Source of the DNA: a virus
Direction: 5' to 3' (one strand)
DNA length: 36,354 bases
IMG/VR virus record: IMGVR_UViG_3300043823_000564
Span: 1-36,354 of that record
Part shown: piece by piece, positions 11,801 to 19,251 of the stretch
Position numbering within the stretch: the stretch's first letter is position 1
How the letters are laid out: every line of letters starts with the position of its first letter
Program-made: the position numbers and the translations under genes
The notes under the pieces: model-generated
What the model was told of the DNA's origin: nothing
The model's database searches: none
What the model saw: the letters and a program-made list of their open reading frames with translations, nothing else

Positions 11801-12121
11801 GCCGGAAACGTACACAGCACAGAAATGTTGGTTATATCAAACGGGTTAGTTGCAGGAATTTCGGAATATGCTACATTGTTTACAAGCACCGAATTGTTTA
11901 CATCGGACGCCGAAGTAACAAACACTGGTATCATTGTAGTTACAGTACAACCGACAAATCCGGGAACAGTATTTGATTATAAGAGATATGAATTAGTATC
12001 TAGAATAAATACTATAAGTCCAGTTGGAGATTTATTACTTGAAGCTGGAAATGACGATTTAATGGTAGATTATGGTGATACCGATCTATTAATATTAACA
12101 GGAGTATTGGATTTATTATAA
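2897..12121 (+). CDS. 3074-residue modular tail-fibre/structural protein
   Basis: The largest gene of the window. Layout: residues 1-250, TGALVVGGGAGI-type hairpin repeats; about 235-360, a beta module with GDLITITGG and YGGSGY; about 470-1155, five modules signed by GDIGGNNHEM and TWVLQNP; about 1335-1435, the PYNFDVGVYS module; about 1625-1730, a TSADGQDTY module ending in GSQVLTAANYNSY; about 1950-2445, Ala/Asn-rich helical-looking repeats with core AAIVTANTGVVSYVN; about 2495-3040, four related beta domains. No catalytic motif is seen. This resembles long trimeric fibres with alternating beta and coiled-coil parts. The start is set by the ATG followed by MAKLLSGTRIYGN; an upstream SD is lacking. 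Fibre assignment is inferred from architecture and neighbours, not from one diagnostic domain. Confidence 0.75.
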   Translation: MAKLLSGTRIYGNASIDSNLAINGTNASTSTTTGALVVGGGAGIAGSIYAGSILSTPISGSTGYFTTAQSTNLSSANVLIVGAQSTGNVNGALVVTGGVGVSGNIYTGGNIVVTGGITASTLNVAGGGLNGVAIGQTTPATGSFTTLTSTSTTTLNGNLVAASGTASSNTTTGALVVTGGAGITGAVNVGGAISAGGEILAGSGIASTSSSNGSLVVLGGAGVSGTLNIGGNLNVVGTAAVPTYTNPFVSNNGIATTEFVQNVSSWSMATVPLTNITAGHYSFASIGYNATITYTVTGGVISSVLVVSGGTSYYVGDLITITGGNFDSVVRVTSTNSGAVTGVQILYGGSGYANAAAATTFPTQPVASTYTLDGTLTANVIFIMPVGTYISGSNQWYIANNTTNTGSNTYDVKFYLTNGAGGAIGNGTTAIQGTSNSRITIIATDGINDLYSVNGQTYIAYQDVTDNGPENSDVLVVDFDPPFYQLTDGLTVGCGAVYINMTATPTLNVNGLGAYTIVKGTNAPLLVGDIGGNNHEMLMTYNLGTQTWVLQNPIFGVGTTGVQYHDIDDYQYFTVGTVTGSGFITEISGNVMYPEGEYVYQGSSWADATATGTIQSYFSGNSILVIEGSTLTSNGLTNSTSIWNLGQPVYGANSGSHATLVSANLLQTTDTLYVEFTNPYRQLLDGLTVGSGFQYINQTSTPTLDADGLGAYPIVKGVNVPLLPGDIGGNNHEGLLTYNLGTQTWVLQNPIFGVATTGVQYIDAGGTSDVLTMDFAVPYQVLLDGLTVGGGAQYVNQTTTPTLNVDGLGAYTIVKGANYPLLVGDIGGNNHEMLLTFNLGTTTWVLQNPIFGVGSIGLSYQDIDDYQYFTANIVHGTFITADSNNPSYPNGEIVYQGTSLATATAYGYADFFATFNNTANTFSIADSVFTANYNPATGAGTNFFGIWDIGQNIYGANSGAIANLYAFQLTSTTDSLEVDHTIPYQALLDGLTIGAGAQYPNQTTTPQILVDGFGPYTITKGPNAPLLPGDISGANHELILTFNLGTLTWVLQNPTFSPSTVGTLYSDDYGTVNNIVARFNPPFQYPIEGMLINVNASYINTSTNVTMKIDGLPAFPVVRAGANSVLIGDIQAANYYSIFTWDDDAQAWQIINPYNFGGNSVVAYGQTPSTSTTTGALVVTGGAGISGNVYAGSVHGTTVYDNGNRVITNLSSSGAGNISITGSIPSLTIGLPATGTGAQSSVGSSTSIPVLSTDAYGRVISLSSVTRSTVFPTLNTTGNTYIDTGPTITGVATLTNETDSTGTGAGALVVAGGIGVAKTGYFGGDLHVLGNLYTVNTISTGTITASVVNTLLYLGESNPAPYNFDVGVYSLSTDPLDSNRTQYFGLVRNHTNDYWTFFSNANTQPTANTTVNFTEGNIIYDTIKAGGALLVNTTVSTSTTTGALIVDGGVGIAGNVYAGAVYTDHNYFANGTPFATTTLQNSSEITSSAASGFNVQLNLATTGVTPGVYGSNVSIPTIVVDSKGRITSLTSNAVSSSLALAGTGYSTGAVSLLNQTLTFAGQYGVTAVTSGNVVTISTSQDLEASASPTFGNVTVTNTLQVAALEVGTNSSAGTTTLAGATVLGGGLRVYTATSADGQDTYTDLRYNPSSGATLLSTKASALYLQYDHGTGGVVFGNGAGSEVGYVDASGNANFVGAITQAGSQVLTAANYNSYAPSNSGQGATGTWNISITGTTGNASAASLTGTYLATGVTTSSLNTLGTLLSLNVSGTTTAGGLVNASAGLVASYVYAGTIGNVGAILNGVIYTAAQPNVTSLGTLTGLTVSGTTTLTGTANIATTNVVTANAITSYSSNLSTGNAQISGGAITSTPISGSTGSFTTLTASGVSKFNSNVVAASGTASSSTTTGALVVTGGAGITGAVYAGSIYTNNQYFANGAPYVSTILTSDPTITAIQANVIAANAAIVTANTGVVSYVNTIQSGINANVTAANAAIVTANTGVVSYINSINATLNAAITANINATDVLIITANTGVVSYVNSLNTGMAANVNAANAAIVTANAGVISYITTQLGVVDGYITANTNAANAAIVTANAGVISYITTQLGVVDGYITANTNAANTAIVTANTGVVSYVNSLNSSMITNVNAANTAITTANTGVVSYVNTLNSALNTAMMANVAAANAAIVTANAGVVSYVTSQITSLIGGAPAALDTLNLIAANLAADANSIGTIISGLTAVNANVVAANASVAAVSAAWSANASNQETEMSGLRANINAANTAIVTANTSVVSYIGTQVSLIDGYIIANVNAANTAIVTANTGVVSYVNSIATATNVAIVTANTGVVAYVNSLNSGMVSNLTTANSAVVSYVNAQDTIITNWMIANVAAANANTLTTVTTAYNNLTAYVDGETGPINASITAANAAIATLQTNQALLQTEVYSNANVAAYLTTNAQNIAGGNLYLSGNIVANEIYVNELFYPNGYPYSTSTTGTTGNLTYGITASTANSAVILNTGIYFNQANISTLLTLIDSVETTGNTTISWDLTSVDYTNSYYEKAQIDAVTDGVIVQYTEYNNITNTASTPLTTYQVILSGSEGYVQLWASGLSNNVNVAFKRKLLGSYTPYGYVLSSTSGNGSVLQNVVTSPTIYSAQATINNIATIIDTFPVTGIQSVSWKLSSSDIVNGKYSKSSIDAVLAGSPTDSANLAIKTNEYGTVETSSGLRAATFTSNITSDGNISLWATGVSSVVSVTYERTQLGTATPTGYTLGYVNSSNVVTPTTGMYFGNVSFTSTNLQNNNPNILIDTIPVSGNTSVTWQLAGSTIANVILQSGQGAGGTSTGNVYSRTTIRAITDGTNVYSTQTDDISNLNIDIANFVALKTNDGNITLYATGVASNTDTFIAFERSAIGSNTVPGYTTSSFGTVSTSTGLAIGTGSSGLTPADVVANTVGSTVIDTLDASQFTTAKYLVQATFAGNVHSTEMLVISNGLVAGISEYATLFTSTELFTSDAEVTNTGIIVVTVQPTNPGTVFDYKRYELVSRINTISPVGDLLLEAGNDDLMVDYGDTDLLILTGVLDLL
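4300..6370 (+). repeat. Five-copy NNHEM/WVLQNP module array (fibre 2)
   Basis: Five coding modules of variable length, each with a DGLTVG segment, a NVDGLGAY segment, a GDIGGNNHEM segment and TWVLQNP. The fifth is degenerate (GDIQAANYY, WQIINP). Similar arrays occur at about 14690-16735 and 20725-22790. The GDI...WVL.NP core resembles a short beta motif widespread in phage tail fibres. Confidence 0.75.
9068..9250 (+). repeat. 99-bp tandem duplication inside the helical region of fibre 2
   Basis: The 84 bases at 9068-9151 are identical to 9167-9250, a period of 99 bp or 33 residues. The unit encodes NAGVISYITTQLGVVDGYI. Surrounding copies of the same 33-residue pattern are diverged, so this pair looks like a recent duplication. 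Confidence 0.85.
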
Positions 12122-12141
12122 TCCATAATTAGGGAACAATA

Positions 12142-12723
12142 ATGAGTAAGACGCTACAACTTAGACGATATTCGACAGCAACAATAGCTACATTAACTGG
12201 CGCACCCGGGGAATTATTCGTTGATACAACACTGAACACAGTAGTTGTACAAGATGGTGCAACACAAGGGGGTTGGTATCTTGCAAAAATCCCTACCGCA
12301 GGCACAGTAATAACAACGGGTAATGCTTCGCAGATTGTAACAAGTTTTGGTAGTAGCGTGTATTCAACTGTAAAATATATTGTTCAATGTACAAACGAAA
12401 CGCTTGAATCAAAAGAATTATTAGTAACTAATAACGGAGTAAATGCTAGTGTGTTATTAGTGGCAAATACAGCATCGAGTGCCAACACAACCTGTGTATT
12501 TTCAGCAAATATCGATTCTAGTGGAAACGTTAATTTATTAGTTACTCCTACTAGATCTAATGTTATTATTGATTATACTACAGTAAATCCAATGCCGTTC
12601 AGAGCAATAAGTTTATCATTGCCACCAGATTTAAATGCGTCAATTGGTAACATAGATTTAAGCGCAGCAACATTGCCAACTGTGGATTTAATGAATAATC
12701 CACCAACAATAGTACCGTTTTAA
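12142..12723 (+). CDS. Small tail protein with Mtd-like N-terminal domain and C-terminal beta domain
   Basis: 193 residues. The N-terminal 50 residues (LQLRRYSTATI, GAPGELFVDTTLNT, VVVQDG, GGW) match the pattern of the major-tropism-determinant N-terminal domain found at the head of many phage tail and receptor-binding proteins. Residues about 55-150 form a beta domain resembling the last of the four C-terminal domains of the preceding 3074-residue protein (compare KYIVQCTNETLESKELLV here with KYLVQATFAGNVHSTEMLV there). It starts 20 bases after the fibre stop with AGGGA as ribosome-binding site, so it is probably co-transcribed with that fibre. Likely a virion or fibre-tip component; no enzyme motif is present. 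Confidence 0.7.
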   Translation: MSKTLQLRRYSTATIATLTGAPGELFVDTTLNTVVVQDGATQGGWYLAKIPTAGTVITTGNASQIVTSFGSSVYSTVKYIVQCTNETLESKELLVTNNGVNASVLLVANTASSANTTCVFSANIDSSGNVNLLVTPTRSNVIIDYTTVNPMPFRAISLSLPPDLNASIGNIDLSAATLPTVDLMNNPPTIVPF

Positions 12724-12733
12724 TTAATGCAAG

Positions 12734-12741
12734 TATAAATA
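12734..12741 (+). promoter_or_regulatory. T4-type late promoter box TATAAATA
   Basis: An exact copy of the T4 late promoter box lies in the gap after the 193-residue gene and 53 bases upstream of the next ATG at 12795. No sigma70 -35 element is needed for this class, and none is apparent. Confidence 0.65.
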
Positions 12742-12794
12742 TACTATATCGGGTTATAAAGATCCAAGTAATAAAAATTTAAGGATAGATTACA

Positions 12795-13184
12795 ATGTCA
12801 ACATCATTACAATTTCGCAGAGGTAACACATCGGCAGCTACTGCTGTTATTGGTCTTCAGGGCGAATTATACGTAAATACAGATACTAATACATTAGCGG
12901 TACACGATGGTACAAACGCTGGTGGCCACGGTGTAATGCCAAACCAAAGTTCTCTTGGTATTACATATAATACTACTAGTAACGTACTTACTCTTTCTGG
13001 AACTGTTAGCAGTCTTTTACATTTAGCAACAAATTCCGGAGCAGCAGGTTTACAAGTAGGTTTATACACACCTGCAACAAGTTCTGCAACTGGAACAGCG
13101 GGTATGATTAGTGTTGACGCTAGTTATATCTATGTATGTACTGCTACAAATACGTGGAAACGTGCAGCACTAAGTACATTCTAA
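12795..13184 (+). CDS. Small tail protein with Mtd-like N-terminal domain
   Basis: 129 residues, preceded by AAGGAT as ribosome-binding site. The N-terminal 45 residues (LQFRRGNTSAAT, GLQGELYVNTDTNTLAVHDG) match the major-tropism-determinant N-terminal pattern and are paralogous to the start of the 12142-12723 product. The remaining part is beta-rich (LGITYNTTSNVLTLSG) and ends in a TAGMISVDASYIYVCTATNTW segment of the kind seen at the end of many phage fibre proteins. The gene stands alone between an exact late-promoter box and a strong terminator, so it seems to be its own late transcription unit. A minor virion protein is the likely role, by inference. Confidence 0.7.
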   Translation: MSTSLQFRRGNTSAATAVIGLQGELYVNTDTNTLAVHDGTNAGGHGVMPNQSSLGITYNTTSNVLTLSGTVSSLLHLATNSGAAGLQVGLYTPATSSATGTAGMISVDASYIYVCTATNTWKRAALSTF

Positions 13185-13203
13185 TCGATAGAATTTTAAA
13201 TAT

Positions 13204-13228
13204 AAAAAGGGACTTTGGTCCCTTTTTT
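13204..13228 (+). terminator. Rho-independent terminator
   Basis: A perfect 10-bp stem (AAAAAGGGAC / GTCCCTTTTT) encloses a TTTG loop and ends in a run of six T. It closes the 12795-13184 transcript. The A-run on the 5' arm could also make it act on the opposite strand. Confidence 0.9.
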
Positions 13229-13245
13229 GTTGATCTAAATAAATT

Positions 13246-13253
13246 GATAAATA
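13246..13253 (+). promoter_or_regulatory. T4-type late promoter box GATAAATA
   Basis: GATAAATAC lies directly after the terminator and 33 bases before the ATG of the 1970-residue fibre, leaving room for a leader of about 28 bases that contains CTGGGGAA as probable ribosome-binding site. Confidence 0.6.
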
Positions 13254-13286
13254 CAATGCAAACGCTATTCTGGGGAACATGGAACC

Positions 13287-16200
13287 ATGGCAAATAATAA
13301 CTTCTTAGTACAAAACGGTCTTACGGCCGGACCAACAACAATTTTCGCTGCAAATGGCGACATTATATCCGGCGGTAATATTACAACCGTTGGACAAACA
13401 ACATTTTCAAATACAGTTAATATAAATGCTAACTTATTTGTTACAAATTCAGCAGTATTAAATTCTACACTAACTGTTAATGGTGCAACAACAATTAATT
13501 CTACCTTAATTGCCAATTCTGGTGTAAACAGTCAATCAACTACCTCGGGCGCATTCCAAGTTGTTGGCGGAGTTGGAGTTACACAGGATATTACTATTGG
13601 CGGAAATATAATTCAACCGGGCACAGGATTTAATTTATTACCGGTGGGTAATATTGCACAACGCCCTCAAAATCCTACTGTGGGGATGATTCGTTATAAT
13701 AGCGATATCAATGGGTATGAAGGTTATAGTTCTTCACAGATTTGGACAGGTCTTGGCGGTGTTAGATCAGTTGATGGTAAAGCGTATGTTATTTCAGAAT
13801 TGTATGCAGGCGCAGGCGATGACGTAATCCGTGTTTATTCCGGCGATAGTGGCACCAGCACACAAGTTATGTGGGCAAGTAGTTCTAATGTATCCATACT
13901 TCCTACCACAGATGCAACAAGTGCCACAACTGGTGCATTGCAAGTAGCCGGCGGTGCTGGCATCGGCGGTGACGTATTCTTGGGTCGTAATTTAACTATT
14001 GCCGGCACAGCATACGCACCAACAAATCCTAATCCGTTTGTGGTTGATAATAGCTTAATAACTACCCAGTTCTTGGCTACCTCAATGGGGTGGTCAATGG
14101 CCACGGTCCCGCTTTCCAACATATATGGCGGAACTTATAGTTTTGCATCATTGGGCTTTGGCCTCCAAATTACATATACAGCAAATAAATCTGGTGCAAT
14201 TATTTCTGTTATTTCTGTTGACAATTACGGACAAGGTTACTACAACGGTGATATATTTTCTATCCCTGCAGGTAATCAGGACGCTATCTTGCGGGTTACT
14301 TCGGAAGTTGCCAGTGGAGCAACTAGTGCAGAAATTTTATACGGTGGCACAGGTTATCCAGAATACTCTGCGCAAAGTAATACGTTTATTCCGGGCATGC
14401 CGGCATCAACTTATATATTCAACGGGGTATTAACAGACAATGCTACAGTTATTGTCCCTAACGGAACATATACTACTGGATCTAATCAATGGTATATTAG
14501 TAATAATACCACCAATGACAATGACAATGATAATTTTGATGTACTATTTAAATTAACCAATGGCACTGGTGGCACAATTGGCACGGGTGTTACAGCAATC
14601 CGTGGATCAAATAATTCTCGTATTACAGTTATTCAAACTGATGGTGTTAATGATATTTACTCTGTTACTGGGCAGACATATATTGCTTACATTGATGCTG
14701 GAGGCACAAGCGATGTACTAACAGCAAACTATGATCCACCGTTTACGCAATTAACTGATGGTTTAACTATTGGATGTGGCGCACAAGTTATTAATCTAAC
14801 GTCAACTCCTACGCTGAATGTTAACGGATTGGGCGCTTATACAATTACTAAAGGAACTAATGTTCCGTTGTTAGTCGGCGATATTGGCGGTAACAATCAT
14901 GAGATGTTGTTAACCTTTAACATGGGTACACAAAATTGGGTATTACAAAACCCAATTTACGGAGTTGCAACAACCGGCATTCAATATCACGATGCAAACG
15001 ATTATCAATATTTTACATTTACTAATTTAGTAGGAAAATTCATTGATTCGAGTAGTGGTAATCCCGATTATCCCGATGGTGAGCCAATTTTCCAAGGTGC
15101 ATCACTAACTAGTGGTTCGGCAAACGGATTTATAAACACGTTTACTCCGTCTCATAGTTCTATGATCATTGAAGGCAGTACCTTTACAGGTAATGGCGCG
15201 ACTAATTCGTTGTCTATTTGGGAACTTGGCCAGATTGTCTACGGACAGGTGTCTGGTGCTCGAGCTGTGTTATCTACAGCAAATACTTTTATGAGTACCG
15301 ATAGATTAGAAATTAATTTTGAAACTCCGTATCAACAACTACTTGACGGGTTAACAGTGGGCGGTGGTGCACAGTATGTTAATACAACCACTGCACCTTT
15401 ATTAAATGTTGATAATCACGGATTTATTCCAGTTACTAAAGGAACCGACGTTGCGTTGTTACCTGGCGATATTGGCGGTAACAATCACGAGATGTTGTTA
15501 ACTTATAACCTTGGTATAAATTCTTGGGTATTACAAAATCCGATATACGGAATAACATCAACGGGTGTGCAATATATCGATGCAGCCGGCACGTCTGATG
15601 AATTAACAATGAACTTTGCAGTACCATATCAAGCTCTGTTAGATGGTTTAACAGTAGGTGGTGGTGCACAGTATGTTAATACTACAACCACCCCGACATT
15701 AAATGTTGATGGCTTGGGCGCATTTGTTATTACCAAAGGAACTAATAGTCCACTATTAATTGGTGATATTGGTGGTAATAATCATGAGATGTTATTAACA
15801 TTTAACTTGGGCACACAAAACTGGGTATTACAAAATCCAATATTTGGCATTAGTACAACCGGTATTCAATATGCCGATTCAGATGATCTTCAATACTTTT
15901 ATGCAAATATTATTAGTGGACAATTTATTACTGAAACCGACAACAATTCAGCGTACCCCGATGGCGAAATAGTTTATCAGGGTCCCAACTTAGCGTATGC
16001 TACTGCAACCGGTACTGTAAATTCTGTTATGTCCGAGCTTGGTGCAAATACCATTGTTATTGAAAATAGTGTTTTTACAGCTAACGGTGGAAGCGGATTC
16101 TTTGGAATTTGGAATATTGGACAGCACATTCGCGGTGCAAATTCTGGCGCAACAGCAAACGTATACTCGTTCCAATCTTTACCTACAACGGATACATTGA

Positions 16201-19199
16201 ATATAGAATTTGCAATTCCGTATCAAGCATTAATTGATGGCTTAACAGTAGGTGGCGGTTCGGTATATCCGAACCAAACACCCACACCAACGTTGAATGT
16301 CGATGGTTTGGGCGCATATCCTGTTGTTAAAGGAACTAATAGACAATTATTACCAGGTGACATCGGTGGTGCTAACCACGAGATGCTGTTAACATTCAAC
16401 TTGGGTACAACCACTTGGGTACTACAAAACCCAATGTATGGTGTTGGCGGTGTAGGCACAATGTTTTCTGCAGACTCTGGTTCTATCAATGCAATGGTGG
16501 CACATTTTAGCCCACCGTTTACTAATCCAATTAATGGTAGTTTAATCAACGTTGAACCTGCTTATACTAATACCGGTAGTTCGGTTACATTACAAGTCGA
16601 CCAACTTGGGGTATTACCAGTAGTTAGAGAAGGCGGATTTCCGTTGCTACCCGGAGATATCATTGGCAACGGCAACTATTATGCTTTATTAACTTACAAT
16701 AACGGTGCCTGGGTATTAATAAATCCTCAGAATACTTTAAGCCCTAACGTTGTTATTAATAGCGGGTTTGATAGTACAACTACAACATCTGGCGCATTAC
16801 AAATTACTGGCGGCGCCGGCATTACAGGCAACGTAACTGCAAAAGCAATATATGGTAATGTGTATGATACTGGAAATCGTGTAATCAGTTCTCTGTCAAG
16901 TTCCGGTGTTGGCAATTTATCAATTGCTGGCACAGCCCCTACCTTAACAATAGCATTGCCAACCACGGGTACTGGCGCTGTTTCTGCGGGTAGTTCCACA
17001 ACTATACCGGTGCTGTCAACTGATGCATATGGTCGTGTAGTATCATTGTCGTCAACACCTATGTCAACAACATTTAGTCAGTTGGCTACCACAGGCAATA
17101 CATATTTAAATGCTCCTGTTACTGTTACTGGCGTTGCTACTATTTCTAATACTACAGAAAGTACTGGATTAGGAACAGGCGCATTGCAAGTAGCAGGTGG
17201 CGCAGGTATTAATAAAAATCTATATGTTGGTGAATCGATATATGTAGCCGGAAATATTTACGCAGCCAATCTTGTAACGCAAACCACAGTTACATTAACT
17301 GCCACAAGTTCGTTGGTATATGCTCCGCAAGCATACTATTATCCTTATAACTTTGATATTGGTTTATATGGAAAAATACAACCAACCTCAAGTGCAACAG
17401 TTCAGTATACCACATTAGCACGTAATCATGCCACAGGTTATTGGACATTTGCAAGTAACGTACAAGCTACACCAAACGGCACTACCTTTGGATTTAGTGA
17501 GTCGGACATAGTATACGATCCGGTGCAAGCTGGCCAATTAATATTGTCTAATCCAATTAGTGCAACTAATAATACTACAGGCGGCGCTCTACAAGTAGCC
17601 GGTGATGCGGCTATTGCAGGCAACGTATTTGCTGGTTCGGTGTATTCAAATAATTTTACTTTTTCTAATGGCACGCCAATATCAATTACAACCCTGTCAA
17701 GTACTTCTCAAATTAGTGTAAGTGCTACAACTGGTTATAATGTTGGCATGACGATTAATAATAGCGGCGTATTAGCTGGCACTTACGGTTCATCATTGGT
17801 TATTCCGACTATTACTGTTGGTGCCGATGGTCGTGTTACAAGTGTAACAACTAATAATATTAATACTCAGCTTAATTTAACTGGCCAAGTCGGGTCTGGA
17901 CAAGTGCCGTTATTGTCAAGTGCATTAAATTTTGTAGGCGACACACATGGCTTAACATCTTCAGTTACTGGTCAAACAGTTACATATACCCTGCCACAAA
18001 ATTTACAAACATCGGCAAGTCCAACGTTTGCTAATCTAACAATTTCAAGCGCAACGTCACTGGGATCGTTGTCAGTGTCTGGATCAAGTGCATTACTTGG
18101 ACAAACAGTAATTGCTAACGGTATTCGTGTATATTCTGCTGCATCGTCGGATGGAACAGATAATTACGGAGATATTAGATTTAACTCTGGTAATGGATCA
18201 ATGGCAATCAGCGCAAAAACTGGTGCACTTTATCTACAATATGACCATGGCACTGGTGTAGTATTTGGCAACGGATCTGGAAGCCAAGTTGGCACAGTTG
18301 ATGGCTCGGGTAATGCAAACTTTATTGGTGCTATTACACAAAATGGCAGTCAAGTATTAACAGCGGCAAACTATAATAGTTATACTCCAACATTAACAGG
18401 TGGTGGCGCCAACGGAACTTGGGCAATTAACATTTCGGGCGCAGCTGCTACTACTCCAGCAGGCAGTTTAACTGGAACAGCATTGGCTAGTGGTGTTGTT
18501 AATAGTAGTTTAACCACAGTTGGTATTTTATCTGGATTAACGGTTGGCGGAACAACTACACACACAGGTTTAACAAATGCCGCCGGCGGATTAGTTGCAA
18601 GTACAGTTTCTGCTGGCACAATCGGTAATACTGGGGCAGTTATTAACGGTACAATTAATACCGCTGCACAACCAAATATTACTAGTGTTGGAACCTTAAC
18701 CAGCTTAACAGTTAATGGCGTAACATCACATGGCGGCTCAATACTTCCGACAACAAGTAATGCGTATGCAATAGGTAGTAGTACTGCATGGTTTACTGGA
18801 ATTTATGGTACATCAATACATGCACAATACGCCGACTTAGCAGAAAACTATCAAGCTGATCAAGCATATGAAGCTGGTACGGTAGTTATGTTTGGTGGCG
18901 AAGAAGAAGTTACATTAGCAGATGCAGACACTACACGAGTAGCTGGGGTAGTTTCAACAAATCCAGCATATTTAATGAATGACTTGTTAACTGGTGCAAC
19001 TGTAGTAGCAATAGCATTACAAGGACGTGTTCCTTGCCAAGTAGTTGGACCTGTGCGAAAAGGTGATATGATGGTAAGTGCAGGCAATGGATATGCTCGA
19101 GCTAATAATACTCCAAATGTAGGACAAGTAATTGGAAAAGCATTAGAGAATTTTGATGGAACTACTGGAATTATTGAAGTAGTGGTAGGCAAGGGATAA
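13287..19199 (+). CDS. 1970-residue modular tail-fibre protein with ADLAENY C-terminal domain
   Basis: Layout: an N-terminal hairpin region; about 120-165, a RPQNPTVGMIRYNSD...YEGY segment common in phage fibres; about 175-200, GDDVIRVYSGDSG; about 240-370, a beta module ending in YGGTGYP; about 470-1150, five NNHEM/WVLQNP modules; about 1340-1440, the PYNFDIGLYG module; about 1613-1700, a SSDGTDNYGDIRFNSG module and GSQVLTAANYNSY; then a C-terminal domain from about 1845 (YADLAENY, GTVVMFGGEEEV, RVAGVVSTNPAYLMN, LQGRVPC, VIGKALE). That C-terminal domain is recurrent in phage fibre proteins; a chaperone or cap role is inferred. The second of two nearby ATGs was chosen because MANNNF matches the start of the next paralogue and the GGGGAA site is well placed. 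Confidence 0.78.
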   Translation: MANNNFLVQNGLTAGPTTIFAANGDIISGGNITTVGQTTFSNTVNINANLFVTNSAVLNSTLTVNGATTINSTLIANSGVNSQSTTSGAFQVVGGVGVTQDITIGGNIIQPGTGFNLLPVGNIAQRPQNPTVGMIRYNSDINGYEGYSSSQIWTGLGGVRSVDGKAYVISELYAGAGDDVIRVYSGDSGTSTQVMWASSSNVSILPTTDATSATTGALQVAGGAGIGGDVFLGRNLTIAGTAYAPTNPNPFVVDNSLITTQFLATSMGWSMATVPLSNIYGGTYSFASLGFGLQITYTANKSGAIISVISVDNYGQGYYNGDIFSIPAGNQDAILRVTSEVASGATSAEILYGGTGYPEYSAQSNTFIPGMPASTYIFNGVLTDNATVIVPNGTYTTGSNQWYISNNTTNDNDNDNFDVLFKLTNGTGGTIGTGVTAIRGSNNSRITVIQTDGVNDIYSVTGQTYIAYIDAGGTSDVLTANYDPPFTQLTDGLTIGCGAQVINLTSTPTLNVNGLGAYTITKGTNVPLLVGDIGGNNHEMLLTFNMGTQNWVLQNPIYGVATTGIQYHDANDYQYFTFTNLVGKFIDSSSGNPDYPDGEPIFQGASLTSGSANGFINTFTPSHSSMIIEGSTFTGNGATNSLSIWELGQIVYGQVSGARAVLSTANTFMSTDRLEINFETPYQQLLDGLTVGGGAQYVNTTTAPLLNVDNHGFIPVTKGTDVALLPGDIGGNNHEMLLTYNLGINSWVLQNPIYGITSTGVQYIDAAGTSDELTMNFAVPYQALLDGLTVGGGAQYVNTTTTPTLNVDGLGAFVITKGTNSPLLIGDIGGNNHEMLLTFNLGTQNWVLQNPIFGISTTGIQYADSDDLQYFYANIISGQFITETDNNSAYPDGEIVYQGPNLAYATATGTVNSVMSELGANTIVIENSVFTANGGSGFFGIWNIGQHIRGANSGATANVYSFQSLPTTDTLNIEFAIPYQALIDGLTVGGGSVYPNQTPTPTLNVDGLGAYPVVKGTNRQLLPGDIGGANHEMLLTFNLGTTTWVLQNPMYGVGGVGTMFSADSGSINAMVAHFSPPFTNPINGSLINVEPAYTNTGSSVTLQVDQLGVLPVVREGGFPLLPGDIIGNGNYYALLTYNNGAWVLINPQNTLSPNVVINSGFDSTTTTSGALQITGGAGITGNVTAKAIYGNVYDTGNRVISSLSSSGVGNLSIAGTAPTLTIALPTTGTGAVSAGSSTTIPVLSTDAYGRVVSLSSTPMSTTFSQLATTGNTYLNAPVTVTGVATISNTTESTGLGTGALQVAGGAGINKNLYVGESIYVAGNIYAANLVTQTTVTLTATSSLVYAPQAYYYPYNFDIGLYGKIQPTSSATVQYTTLARNHATGYWTFASNVQATPNGTTFGFSESDIVYDPVQAGQLILSNPISATNNTTGGALQVAGDAAIAGNVFAGSVYSNNFTFSNGTPISITTLSSTSQISVSATTGYNVGMTINNSGVLAGTYGSSLVIPTITVGADGRVTSVTTNNINTQLNLTGQVGSGQVPLLSSALNFVGDTHGLTSSVTGQTVTYTLPQNLQTSASPTFANLTISSATSLGSLSVSGSSALLGQTVIANGIRVYSAASSDGTDNYGDIRFNSGNGSMAISAKTGALYLQYDHGTGVVFGNGSGSQVGTVDGSGNANFIGAITQNGSQVLTAANYNSYTPTLTGGGANGTWAINISGAAATTPAGSLTGTALASGVVNSSLTTVGILSGLTVGGTTTHTGLTNAAGGLVASTVSAGTIGNTGAVINGTINTAAQPNITSVGTLTSLTVNGVTSHGGSILPTTSNAYAIGSSTAWFTGIYGTSIHAQYADLAENYQADQAYEAGTVVMFGGEEEVTLADADTTRVAGVVSTNPAYLMNDLLTGATVVAIALQGRVPCQVVGPVRKGDMMVSAGNGYARANNTPNVGQVIGKALENFDGTTGIIEVVVGKG
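13815..13883 (+). repeat. 69-bp block shared with the next fibre gene (copy 1)
   Basis: This block differs from 19810-19878 by a single synonymous base, although flanking paralogous sequence is clearly diverged. It encodes the GDDVIRVYSGDSG motif of both fibres. Confidence 0.85.
14690..16735 (+). repeat. Five-copy NNHEM/WVLQNP module array (fibre 3)
   Basis: Four well-conserved modules with GDIGGNNHEMLLTF or a close variant (GGANHEM in the fourth) and WVLQNP, followed by a degenerate fifth (GNGNYYALLTYNNG, WVLINP). Copy number and order parallel the arrays in the 2897-12121 and 19282-25329 genes, so the whole array was probably duplicated as a unit. Confidence 0.75.
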
Positions 19200-19206
19200 A
19201 AAGTGT

Positions 19207-19247
19207 TGCAATTTGCACGGATTACAAGTTTATGCAAAAATTGCATA
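19207..19247 (+). promoter_or_regulatory. Paired inverted repeats abutting a late promoter, possible operator
   Basis: Two palindromes share the half-site TGCAA: TGCAA-T-TTGCA at 19207-19217 and TATGCAA-AAA-TTGCATA at 19231-19247. Their centres are 27 bp apart, and the right arm of the second runs into the late-promoter box at 19244. There is no U-tract, so a terminator is unlikely; protein binding or an mRNA structure is possible. Confidence 0.4.
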
Positions 19248-19251
19248 AATA
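19244..19251 (+). promoter_or_regulatory. T4-type late promoter box CATAAATA
   Basis: CATAAATAC lies 30 bases before the ATG of the 2015-residue fibre. It differs by one base from TATAAATA and shares the trailing C and the position relative to the gene with the box at 13246. The leader carries GGGAATACGGAAA as ribosome-binding region. Confidence 0.5.
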
